A stretch of 6,120 bases of DNA from Patulibacter sp. GTDB taxonomy: Bacteria; Actinomycetota; Thermoleophilia; Solirubrobacterales; Solirubrobacteraceae. Below the pieces are notes generated by a model, which saw only the letters and a list, made by a program, of their open reading frames with translations, ran no database searches and had not been told where the DNA came from. Position numbers and translations under genes: made by a program. The stretch is from positions 1-6,120 of the forward strand of contig JALRCL010000104.1 of the NCBI GenBank assembly GCA_023268575.1, in the 5' to 3' direction. This document shows positions 1-5,397 of this stretch, piece after piece. Each line of letters starts with the position of its first letter. Within the stretch, counting starts at the first letter, position 1.

Positions 1-1340
1 GCACGGGCCGTCGAACGCACCATCCGATGGGCGTCCAAGGGGCGAGCGACCTTCGACGCGAGCACCGCACCCATGACCGAGACGCCGATCGCGCCGCCGA
101 GGCTGCGGAAGAACGCGATCAGCGCGGAGCCGGCCCCGAGCTCGCTCCGCGGCACGACGTTCTGCACCGCCAGGACGAGGTTCTGCTGGAGCATCCCGAT
201 CCCGGCGCCGACGACGAGCATGAACGCGGCGACCTCGGCGAGGCTCGTGCGCTCGTCGATGAGGCCCATGAGCGCCAGGCCGCCAGTGAGGGCCAGCCCG
301 CCGCCGAGCATGATCCGGCGGTAGCGCCCGGTCGCCGAGATGTACCGGCCGGCGATCGTCGAGGCGGCGAACAGGCCGACGACCATCGGGATCGTGAGCA
401 GGCCGGACTCCGTCGGGCTGTACCCGCGGGCGAGCTGCATGTACTGGCTGAGGAAGACCGTCGTGCCGAACATCGCCACGCCGACGGCGACCGAGGCGAC
501 GACCGCCAGCGCGACCGTCCGGTGGCGGAAGAGGTCCAGCGGGATCAGCGGCTCGCGGGTGCGCCGCTCGACGGCGATCGCCGCGGCGACGAGCGCCAGG
601 CCGCCGGCGACGAGGGTCGGCGTCTGCCACGCGCCCCAGGCGAACTGCTTGCCGGCGAGGGAGACCCAGACGAGGATCGCCGAGACGCCACCGGCCAGCA
701 GCGTGCCGCCGACGAGGTCGAGGTGCACGCCGTCGCGGCGGCGGGTCGGCAGGTGCAGCGTGCGCTGCAGGACGACGAGCGCGGCGAGGGCGAAGGGCAC
801 CCCGACGAAGAAGCACCAGCGCCACCCGAGGTGGTCGGTCAGCAGCCCGCCGACGACCGGGCCGGCGACGGTGCCGACGCCGAACACCGCACCGAGGTAG
901 CCCATGTAGCGGCCGCGCTCCCGCGGGGAGACGAGGTCGGAGAGGATCACCTGCACGAGCGCGGTGAGCGCGCCGACGCCGACGCCCTGCAAGGCGCGAC
1001 AGGCGATGAGCCAGCCCGTGGAGGTCGCGAACCCGGCGAGGATCGAGCCGGTGAGGTAGATCGCGAGCCCGAGCTGGATGAGCCGCTTGCGGTCGACGAG
1101 GTCCGCGAGCTTGCCCCAGATCGGGGTCGAGATGGTCATCGTCAGCAGCGTCGCGGTGACGACCCAGGTGTAGGCGGACTGGCCGCCGTCGAGGTCGCTG
1201 ATGATCCGCGGCAGCGCCGCGGAGACGACGGTGCTGGAGAGGATCGCCACGAACATCGCCATGAGCAGGCCGGAGAGGGCCTGGAGGATCTGGCGGTGGC
1301 TCATCGGGGCGGAGCTGCTGTCGGTCGGGACGTGGGACAT
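1..1340 (-). CDS. MFS multidrug efflux transporter, DHA2 (EmrB/QacA) family, C-terminus cut by window edge
   Basis: This is an integral membrane proton/drug antiporter of the 14-helix DHA2 branch; 446 residues are visible and the 3' end lies outside the window. What is seen: a hydrophobic first helix near residues 18-43, motif A at 76-86 (GKLADLVDRKR), motif B around R115 (RALQGVGVG), and the antiporter motif C at 154-165 (GVGTVAGPVVGG), followed by DHLGWRWCFFVGVP as in EmrB/QacA relatives. A cytoplasmic basic loop (PTRRRDG) lies near residue 200, and alternating hydrophobic segments continue to the edge. The ATG at 1340 is chosen because AAGGAGG lies 9 nt upstream; a second ATG at 1304 has no comparable site. 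The substrate cannot be read from the sequence. It has its own promoter with an operator-like palindrome, so expression is probably repressor-controlled and induced by a substrate (inference). The frame has no internal stop. Confidence 0.93.
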   Translation of the reverse strand, partial: MSHVPTDSSSAPMSHRQILQALSGLLMAMFVAILSSTVVSAALPRIISDLDGGQSAYTWVVTATLLTMTISTPIWGKLADLVDRKRLIQLGLAIYLTGSILAGFATSTGWLIACRALQGVGVGALTALVQVILSDLVSPRERGRYMGYLGAVFGVGTVAGPVVGGLLTDHLGWRWCFFVGVPFALAALVVLQRTLHLPTRRRDGVHLDLVGGTLLAGGVSAILVWVSLAGKQFAWGAWQTPTLVAGGLALVAAAIAVERRTREPLIPLDLFRHRTVALAVVASVAVGVAMFGTTVFLSQYMQLARGYSPTESGLLTIPMVVGLFAASTIAGRYISATGRYRRIMLGGGLALTGGLALMGLIDERTSLAEVAAFMLVVGAGIGMLQQNLVLAVQNVVPRSELGAGSALIAFFRSLGGAIGVSVMGAVLASKVARPLDAHRMVRSTAR

Positions 1341-1349
1341 GGGGACGGA

Positions 1350-1356
1350 CCTCCTT
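1350..1356 (-). promoter_or_regulatory. Strong Shine-Dalgarno site of the MFS gene
   Basis: The minus strand reads AAGGAGG, 9 nt before the ATG at 1340. It is the clearest ribosome binding site in the window and fixes the transporter start. Confidence 0.85.
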
Positions 1357-1364
1357 CCCGATAG

Positions 1365-1392
1365 AAGATAGCAAGCTAAGCTTTGCTTGCAA
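1365..1392 (-). promoter_or_regulatory. Probable sigma-70-type promoter of the MFS gene
   Basis: On the minus strand TTGCAA (1392-1387, four of six matches to TTGACA) and TATCTT (1370-1365, four of six to TATAAT) are separated by 16 bp in an AT-rich island that stands out from the GC-rich surroundings. The predicted transcription start is near 1358, giving a very short leader that begins almost at the ribosome binding site. The 16-bp spacer is wholly filled by a palindrome, as expected of a repressor-controlled promoter. Confidence 0.6.
1371..1390. promoter_or_regulatory. 20-bp near-perfect palindrome, putative repressor operator
   Basis: The plus strand reads GCAAGC-T-AAGCTT-T-GCTTGC. The two outer GCAAGC/GCTTGC arms and the central AAGCTT are all dyad-symmetric, so 18 of 20 positions pair; only the two T positions break symmetry. 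It lies in the promoter spacer and overlaps four bases of the -35 element, so a bound dimer would block RNA polymerase. MarR- or TetR-family dimers commonly use sites of this size near drug-efflux genes (family knowledge). The cognate regulator is not identified; none is adjacent in this window. Confidence 0.6.
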
Positions 1393-1485
1393 ATGATCTG
1401 TGCGGGATCCCACGGTCGTCGCGCCGGGTCGTCCGCGGGGCGAGCGACGGCCCGCCCCCTGCCACGCCGCGGACGTCGTGCGGGT

Positions 1486-1511
1486 GGCCGGGGGCTTCCC
1501 GGCCCCCGGCC
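1486..1511 (-). terminator. Hairpin after the Asp-box gene, probable terminator without U-tract
   Basis: A perfect 10-bp stem (GGCCGGGGGC at 1486-1495 paired with GCCCCCGGCC at 1502-1511) has a 6-nt loop and starts 2 bp after the TGA at 1514-1516. There is no T-run on the minus-strand side, so if it terminates transcription it does so without the classical U-tract, which is common in high-GC actinobacteria. It would insulate the MFS promoter downstream. Confidence 0.6.
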
Positions 1512-1513
1512 GG

Positions 1514-2248
1514 TCAGCGAACCCGCAGCACGCGACTCGCCGCGCCGAGCGACGTGCCCGCCGGCCGGACCGCGCCGCGGTAGAACGCTCGGAGCCCGTG
1601 CTCGCGCCGCGCGAGCGTCACGACGAACCGGATCGAGCCGTCGGCGTTCGTCTCCCCGGCCGTCACGGTGCGCACCGGGCGCCCGCGGCGATCGACGGAC
1701 ACGACCGCGACCGGCCCGTCGGAGCGCGCGCCGTCGAGGATCCCGATCACCGTGACGCGGCGCGTCGCGCGGGTCCGCTTGACCTTGCCGGCCGCCGTGA
1801 GGCGCAGCGAGGGCGCCTTCGCGGTCAGGAGCGCGGGCGAGCGGAACGCCGAGCCGAGCACCGGGTCGAGGACCACCGCTCCCCGTCCACCGCCCGTGAG
1901 CGACGCGAGAGCCGGCGCCTGGGCGCCCGGCGTCGGGAGCGGAACGACGCTCGCCCCGCCGTCGCGGGTCACGAACGTGCCGCTCGTGCCGCGGACGATG
2001 CCGCGCAGCCCGACGACGAGCGGCACGCCGCCGGCCACCGAGAGCGCCTGGGGCCGGATCGCCGACACGTCGCTCCAGCGCGTCCACCCGCCGTCGGCGA
2101 ACCGCAGCAGGGTGCCGTCCGCCGCCAGGCCGATCGGGACGCCGGAGACCTCGGCCACCTGCGTCAGCGTCGCCGTCGTCGGCAGCGGGATCTCCCGCCA
2201 CGTCGTCCCGTGGTCGGCGGACAGCGAGAGCCGGCCGGTCTTGGCGAC
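1514..2248 (-). CDS. Asp-box (BNR-like) repeat protein with C-terminal Ig-like segment, apparently 5'-truncated
   Basis: No specific function is recognised. Read from 2248, the frame gives about 244 residues. It opens with a canonical Asp-box, SADHGTTW (2198-2221), and a degenerate one follows (TRDGGASV, 1947-1970 region). These are beta-propeller signatures of sialidase-like, Ycf48-like or glycosyl-hydrolase-type extracellular proteins. The last about 100 residues (KAPSLRLTAAGKVKR onward) look like an Ig-like beta-sandwich, ending VLRVR. There is no signal peptide or membrane segment. The first conventional start is GTG at 2158, but it lacks a ribosome binding site and would discard the Asp-box. 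The frame upstream of it has no ATG, GTG or TTG and runs into the ASCH gene. This looks like the 3' part of a larger secreted-protein gene whose 5' end was lost. Alternatives are a CTG start (2224, 2185 or 2167) or an assembly error. Confidence 0.6.
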   Translation of the reverse strand, partial: VAKTGRLSLSADHGTTWREIPLPTTATLTQVAEVSGVPIGLAADGTLLRFADGGWTRWSDVSAIRPQALSVAGGVPLVVGLRGIVRGTSGTFVTRDGGASVVPLPTPGAQAPALASLTGGGRGAVVLDPVLGSAFRSPALLTAKAPSLRLTAAGKVKRTRATRRVTVIGILDGARSDGPVAVVSVDRRGRPVRTVTAGETNADGSIRFVVTLARREHGLRAFYRGAVRPAGTSLGAASRVLRVR

Positions 2249-2250
2249 CG

Positions 2251-2649
2251 CTAGTTCTGCGCGCCGCCGATGCCCAGCCGCGCGTCGGTGAAGCCCGGCG
2301 GGTGGGTGATGATCTGGCTGAAGCGCACGACCGTGACGATGTCGTCCTGGGTGACCGTGCGGCCGTAGATCTGCTCGAGGAAGTGGATGAGCTCGTCGTG
2401 GCGACGGAACTCGGGGTTGTCGTGCTCGATGTCCCGCGGCGAGAGGTCGCGCACCCGCTTGACCTCGACGGCGTCGATGACGGCGTCGAAGATCTTCTCG
2501 CGGGGCGAGAACTGGTAGCCGATCGTGACGAGGACCGCCTGGTTCTTCCGGTACTTGTGGGACTTGTCGCCCAGCCGGATCGTGGCCGTCTTGCGCCCCC
2601 GCTTGAGCTGGTCGGCGAAGATCCGCGAATAGAAGTTGAGCACCTGCAT
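2251..2649 (-). CDS. ASCH-domain protein (PUA-like fold; YqfB-like)
   Basis: This is a 132-residue soluble protein made almost entirely of one ASCH domain, a PUA-like beta-barrel linked to RNA or modified-nucleoside binding. The signature GRKTATIRLGD lies at residues 18-28. By eye it aligns with GRKTITIR of E. coli YqfB, a small ASCH amidohydrolase acting on N4-acetylcytidine. The catalytic Lys and Thr of YqfB correspond to K20 and T23 here; the catalytic Glu falls at D77 in my alignment (IEHDNPE, 74-80). A helix (RRHDELIHFLEQIYG) and a strand (DDIVTVVRFSQI) follow. The start is ATG at 2649, 13 bp after the Nudix stop, with only a weak ribosome binding site (GGGTTCAGCGG), consistent with co-transcription in the Crp-Nudix-ASCH cluster. 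The substrate is unknown, and RNA binding without catalysis is equally possible. Confidence 0.85.
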   Translation of the reverse strand: MQVLNFYSRIFADQLKRGRKTATIRLGDKSHKYRKNQAVLVTIGYQFSPREKIFDAVIDAVEVKRVRDLSPRDIEHDNPEFRRHDELIHFLEQIYGRTVTQDDIVTVVRFSQIITHPPGFTDARLGIGGAQN

Positions 2650-2662
2650 CGGCCGCTGAACC

Positions 2663-3259
2663 CTAACGGCCGCCGGTGGTCCGGGCCAACGCCTCGGATG
2701 CCATCTTGCGATCGCCGGGGAACGCGAGGGCGCGGCTCGCCTCCGTCAGGGGCATCCAGCGGGCCACGCGGACCTCGTGTCCGTCCGCCTCCGGCTCGCC
2801 CTCGACGTGGTCGCAGAGGTAGATCCGGACCGTCTTGCGGATCCGCTTGCCGTCGCGCTGGTACCAGTAGACGACCTCGCCGAGGCGCTCGCGGACGCGG
2901 GCGACGACCGCCGTCTCCTCGCGGATCTCCCGCAGGGCCGCCGTCGGCGGGTCCTCCCCGAGCTCCGGGTGGCCCTTCGGCAGGGCCCACAGCCGCTTGC
3001 CGTCGGGGCGGACCGGCTCGATCACGAGGCAGGCGCCGTCGCGGACGACGACGCCGCCGCAGGAGAACTCGCGCTCGGTCGGGTTGCGCGCGGCCTGCGG
3101 GCCGCTGCCCGCACCGGTGCCGCGACCCTCGCCGCCACCGCGGCCGCGCCGGCGTCGGCGCCGCCGCTGCCCACCCCCGGACGCCCCGGCTGCTCCGGTC
3201 CCCGCGCCTCCGCTGGCGGCGGCGTCACCGGAGCGGCCGCGCTTGCCGCGGCGGGCCAC
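2663..3259 (-). CDS. Nudix hydrolase, MutT4-like, with Arg/Gly-rich N-terminal extension
   Basis: This is a Mg-dependent nucleoside-diphosphate-linked pyrophosphohydrolase of 198 residues, probably cytosolic. The Nudix box is complete from G96: G-x5-E102-x7-R110-E111-x2-E114-E115, with alanine (A117) where glycine is usual. WALPKGHPELGE before it and VVYWYQRDGKRIRKTVRIYL after it resemble mycobacterial MutT4 (Rv3908) and diadenosine-polyphosphate hydrolases as I remember them. Residues 1-60 are low-complexity and very basic, with seven consecutive arginines (32-38) and RG/GRG motifs, suggesting nucleic-acid or ribosome contact. The GTG start at 3259 shares its first G with the upstream regulator's TAG (TAGTG), pointing to translational coupling; the frame stays open far upstream but without homology. 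The ASCH gene follows after 13 bp. The substrate could be oxidised dNTPs, Ap4A-like dinucleotides or capped RNA; the sequence does not decide. Confidence 0.92.
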   Translation of the reverse strand: MARRGKRGRSGDAAASGGAGTGAAGASGGGQRRRRRRRGRGGGEGRGTGAGSGPQAARNPTEREFSCGGVVVRDGACLVIEPVRPDGKRLWALPKGHPELGEDPPTAALREIREETAVVARVRERLGEVVYWYQRDGKRIRKTVRIYLCDHVEGEPEADGHEVRVARWMPLTEASRALAFPGDRKMASEALARTTGGR

Positions 3260-3261
3260 TA
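3257..3261 (-). promoter_or_regulatory. TAGTG stop/start overlap coupling the Crp-type and Nudix genes
   Basis: The minus strand reads TAG (3261-3259), the stop of the regulator, overlapping by one base with GTG (3259-3257), the Nudix start. No ribosome binding site of the usual strength precedes it, so re-initiation by ribosomes finishing the regulator is likely. It fixes the Nudix start. Confidence 0.7.
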
Positions 3262-3951
3262 GTAGACGTAGCGGGCGAGCGCCGCCGGGTCGTGGACGGT
3301 GATCCGGCCGCGGCCCTGGGCGAGGACCCCCGCGCGCTCCAGCACGGCGAGGAAGCGACTGGCGGACTCGCGAGAGCTGCCGGCGAGCTGCGCGATGTCG
3401 GCCTGCGTGATGCGGACCTCGACGTCCTGCGCCTCGGCGCCCTCGGCCTGCGCCTGGCGCACGAGCTCGGCGAGCACGCCCGCGACGCGGGACTGCACCG
3501 TCTGGAACGACTGGCGGGTGAGGCGGTCGTTGGCCTCGCGGAGCCGGCGACCGAGGGCGATGACGAGCTTCGCGGCGATCTCGGGGTGGTCGCGCATGAG
3601 GCGGCGCATGTCGTTGGCGAGGATCGCCAGCGCCTGGACCCGGTCGAGCGCCTCGACGGTCGCCGAGCGCGTCTCGGTGTCGAACATCGCCAGCTCGCCG
3701 AAGATGTCGCCCGGTCCGAAGTGCGCGAGCGTGATCGCCCGGCCGTCGGCGTGGTGGCGCACCGCGCGGCAGTGGCCCTCGCGGACGACGTAGCAGGTGT
3801 CGGACTTGTCGCCCTCGCGGAAGATGACCTGCTGACCCTGGAACCGCCGCGGGACGGCGACCTCGGCCACGCGCTGGAGGTCCTCGTGCGCGAGCGTGGA
3901 GAAGACCGGCACCCGCGCCAGCAGCTCGATGGTCGGATCGGTGTCGCGCAC
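3259..3951 (-). CDS. Crp/Fnr-family transcriptional regulator
   Basis: This is a dimeric, ligand-responsive DNA-binding regulator of about 230 residues from the GTG at 3951. The N-terminal cyclic-nucleotide-binding barrel begins at LARVPVF and includes IFREGDKSDTCYVVREG. The phosphate-binding cassette FGELAMFDTETRSATVEA (about residues 84-101) keeps the Gly-Glu and Arg-Ser pairs that hold cyclic nucleotide in E. coli CRP, so cAMP or a similar ligand is plausible. There is no Fnr-type cysteine cluster. A long dimer helix follows, then a winged HTH (ITQADIAQLAGSSRESASRF) whose recognition helix matches CRP at Arg, Glu and Arg (SRESASR). The start is uncertain: GTG at 3951 gives the usual family N-terminus; GTG at 3972 or 3978 is possible, possibly leaderless; ATG at 4071 adds 40 residues without family resemblance. 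It is the first gene of a cluster with Nudix and ASCH genes and may sense the metabolite they affect (inference). Confidence 0.92.
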   Translation of the reverse strand: MRDTDPTIELLARVPVFSTLAHEDLQRVAEVAVPRRFQGQQVIFREGDKSDTCYVVREGHCRAVRHHADGRAITLAHFGPGDIFGELAMFDTETRSATVEALDRVQALAILANDMRRLMRDHPEIAAKLVIALGRRLREANDRLTRQSFQTVQSRVAGVLAELVRQAQAEGAEAQDVEVRITQADIAQLAGSSRESASRFLAVLERAGVLAQGRGRITVHDPAALARYVY

Positions 3952-3990
3952 CTGCTGCTCGGTCGGGCCCACTCGCACTGGAATACCACA

Positions 3991-4019
3991 CCATCGGGCG
4001 CCGCCGGGACTCCCGATGG
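3991..4019. repeat. Inverted repeat with 8-bp arms upstream of the Crp-type gene
   Basis: CCATCGGG (3991-3998) and CCCGATGG (4012-4019) are perfect reverse complements separated by 13 bp. The element lies 19 bp upstream of the earliest sensible regulator start (3972) and 40 bp upstream of the preferred one. It could be an operator or a leader hairpin. Confidence 0.5.
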
Positions 4020-4026
4020 ACGACCT

Positions 4027-4042
4027 GTCCGCGATCGCGGAC
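4027..4042. promoter_or_regulatory. 16-bp perfect palindrome, putative operator of the Crp-type cluster
   Basis: GTCCGCGATCGCGGAC is fully self-complementary, with no spacer, centred 83 bp upstream of the preferred regulator start. It has the size and symmetry of a dimeric transcription-factor site. It does not resemble the TGTGA-N6-TCACA site of E. coli CRP, so autoregulation through it would need a different specificity. In GC-rich DNA shorter palindromes occur by chance, but 16 perfect positions in a non-coding gap is notable. Confidence 0.5.
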
Positions 4043-4141
4043 TGCCGAACGGCGCGCGCGACCCCTGGCACGGGGCCGCGAGGGCGCCACGTAGGCCGCC
4101 CATGCGGTCCTCGCGAGGGCGTCGCGCAGGGGGCAGGGGGA

Positions 4142-4169
4142 GCGCCGGCGACGTCGCGGTCGCCGGCGC
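4142..4169 (-). terminator. Hairpin terminator after the thiolase gene
   Basis: A perfect 11-bp stem (GCGCCGGCGAC at 4142-4152 with GTCGCCGGCGC at 4159-4169) encloses a 6-nt loop and lies 10 bp beyond the thiolase stop. The minus-strand sequence after it is C-rich rather than T-rich, so it is a hairpin without a U-tract. It separates the thiolase from the Crp-type cluster, supporting independent transcription. Confidence 0.7.
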
Positions 4170-4179
4170 CCGTGACCGC

Positions 4180-5352
4180 CTAGAGCCGCTCGATCACCAT
4201 CGCGTTCGCCAGGCCCCCGGCCTCGCACATCGTCTGCAGGCCCCAGCGCGCGTCCCGCTGCTCGAGCGCGTGCAGCAGCGTCGTCGCCAGCCGCGCGCCG
4301 CTCGCACCGAGCGGGTGGCCGATCGCGATCGCCCCGCCGTTGACGTTGACCTTCGCGAGGTCGGCACCGGTCTCGCGCTGCCACGCGAGGACGACGGACG
4401 CGAACGCCTCGTTGACCTCGAACAGGTCGATGTCCTCCAGCGACAGGCCCGCGCGGTCGAGGACCTTCGCGGTCGCCGGGATGACGCCCGTGAGCATGTA
4501 CAGCGGGTCGTCGCCGACGACCGAGAACGCGTGCAGCCGGGCGCGCGGCGTCAGACCGAGCTCGCGGGCGAGCTCCGGCGTGGTGATCATCACGGCGGCG
4601 CTGCCGTCGTTCGTCGGGCTCGAGTTGCCGGCCGTCACCCGCCAGTCGATCTGCGGGAACCGCTGCGCCATCGCCGGGTCCTCGAACGCCGGACGCAGCC
4701 CGGCGAGGACGTCGACGGTCGTGCCGGGACGGATCGACTCGTCGCGCTCGAGGCCCGCGAGCGGCGCGAGCTCCGCGGCGAAGCGCCCCTCGTCGGTCGC
4801 CGCGGCCGCCCGGCGGTGGCTCTCCGCCGAGAAGGCGTCGAGCTCGCCGCGCTCGAGGCCCCAGCGGGCGGCGATGAGCTCGGCGCTGATGCCCTGCGGC
4901 ACGAGCCCGTCCGGGTACCGCGCGGCGACGCCGGGACCGAACGGGTCCTGGTCCGGGCCGACGTTCGACCACATCGGCACGCGGCTCATGCTCTCGACGC
5001 CGGCCGCGACGACGAGGTCGTAGGCGCCCGACATGACGCCCTGCGCGGCGAAGTGGATCGCCTGCTGGGAGGAGCCGCACTGCCGGTCGACCGTGGTCGC
5101 CGGAACGGTCTCCGGGAACCCGGCCGCGAGGACCGCGTAGCGCGTCGTGTTCATCGCCTGCTCGCCGACCTGGTCGACCGTGCCGCCGATGACGTCGTCG
5201 ATCCGTGCCGGGTCGACCCCCGTGCGCTCGACCGTGGCGCGCAGCGCGTGGGCGAGCAGATCGACGGGGTGCACCGGGTGCAGGGCGCCCTTGCCGGCCT
5301 TGCCTCGTCCGACGGGCGTCCGGACGGCGTCGACGATCACGGCCTCGCGCAT
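4180..5352 (-). CDS. Acetyl-CoA acyltransferase / thiolase (FadA family, FadA6-like)
   Basis: This enzyme performs thiolytic cleavage of 3-ketoacyl-CoA to acetyl-CoA and a shortened acyl-CoA (or the reverse condensation), in the cytosol. The 390-residue length is normal for the family. All catalytic elements are visible: nucleophile C92 in VDRQCGSSQQA, the NEAF motif at N314, H346 in GGAIAIGHPLGASGAR, and C376 in TMCEAGGLANAMVIERL. The CGSSQQA context and CEAGG ending resemble actinobacterial FadA5/FadA6-type thiolases of steroid and fatty-acid breakdown as I recall them, but the chain-length preference cannot be read here. ATG at 5352 is chosen because GGGGAG lies 6 nt upstream and MREAVIVDAVRTPVGR is the standard N-terminus; an upstream ATG at 5400 adds 16 residues with no support. 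No other beta-oxidation gene is adjacent. It is divergent from an HxlR-type regulator, the likely controller. Confidence 0.95.
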   Translation of the reverse strand: MREAVIVDAVRTPVGRGKAGKGALHPVHPVDLLAHALRATVERTGVDPARIDDVIGGTVDQVGEQAMNTTRYAVLAAGFPETVPATTVDRQCGSSQQAIHFAAQGVMSGAYDLVVAAGVESMSRVPMWSNVGPDQDPFGPGVAARYPDGLVPQGISAELIAARWGLERGELDAFSAESHRRAAAATDEGRFAAELAPLAGLERDESIRPGTTVDVLAGLRPAFEDPAMAQRFPQIDWRVTAGNSSPTNDGSAAVMITTPELARELGLTPRARLHAFSVVGDDPLYMLTGVIPATAKVLDRAGLSLEDIDLFEVNEAFASVVLAWQRETGADLAKVNVNGGAIAIGHPLGASGARLATTLLHALEQRDARWGLQTMCEAGGLANAMVIERL

Positions 5353-5358
5353 CGCGTG

Positions 5359-5364
5359 CTCCCC
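5359..5364 (-). promoter_or_regulatory. Ribosome binding site of the thiolase gene
   Basis: GGGGAG on the minus strand, 6 nt before the ATG at 5352. It supports this start over the upstream ATG at 5400. Confidence 0.65.
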
Positions 5365-5379
5365 ATCTGACTGAAGTTG

Positions 5380-5385
5380 AACATA
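5380..5385 (-). promoter_or_regulatory. Possible -10 element of the thiolase promoter
   Basis: TATGTT on the minus strand (four of six matches to TATAAT) would start transcription near 5373 and give a leader of about 20 nt carrying the GGGGAG site. The 17-bp-upstream hexamer (CGGTCA) is a poor -35, so an activator or weak promoter is likely. The inverted repeat at 5383-5397 overlaps it. Confidence 0.4.
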
Positions 5386-5397
5386 GCCAGACGCTAT
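5383..5397. promoter_or_regulatory. Inverted repeat ATAGC-N5-GCTAT, candidate operator
   Basis: ATAGC (5383-5387) and GCTAT (5393-5397) are perfect reverse complements with a 5-bp centre. It lies midway between the divergent thiolase and HxlR-type genes and overlaps the thiolase -10 element. Winged-helix dimers such as HxlR/DUF24 proteins (YodB, HypR) often bind short inverted repeats of this span. Confidence 0.45.

Noticed and set aside
27..1364. 445-codon open frame on the plus strand
   Set aside because: It is antisense to the MFS transporter. Its translation is low-complexity, rich in Arg, Asp, Glu and Ala, with no domain, as expected opposite a high-GC gene.
3970..4000. CRP-type site (TGTGG-N6-AGTGC on the minus strand) before the Crp-type gene
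   Set aside because: Only the first half-site approximates TGTGA; the second does not match TCACA, so it cannot be supported as a binding site.
3952..4071. 40-residue N-terminal extension of the Crp-type regulator from ATG 4071
   Set aside because: The extension does not resemble family N-termini and would cover both dyad elements. There is no ribosome binding site that favours it.
4109..4118. CCTCGCGAGG 10-bp palindrome
   Set aside because: It is too short to stand out in DNA of this GC content and has no positional support.
2302..5370. 1022-codon open frame on the plus strand
   Set aside because: It crosses the ASCH, Nudix, Crp-type and thiolase genes in antisense, including their gaps. 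Its composition is dominated by Arg, Asp, Ala and Gly with no recognisable domain.
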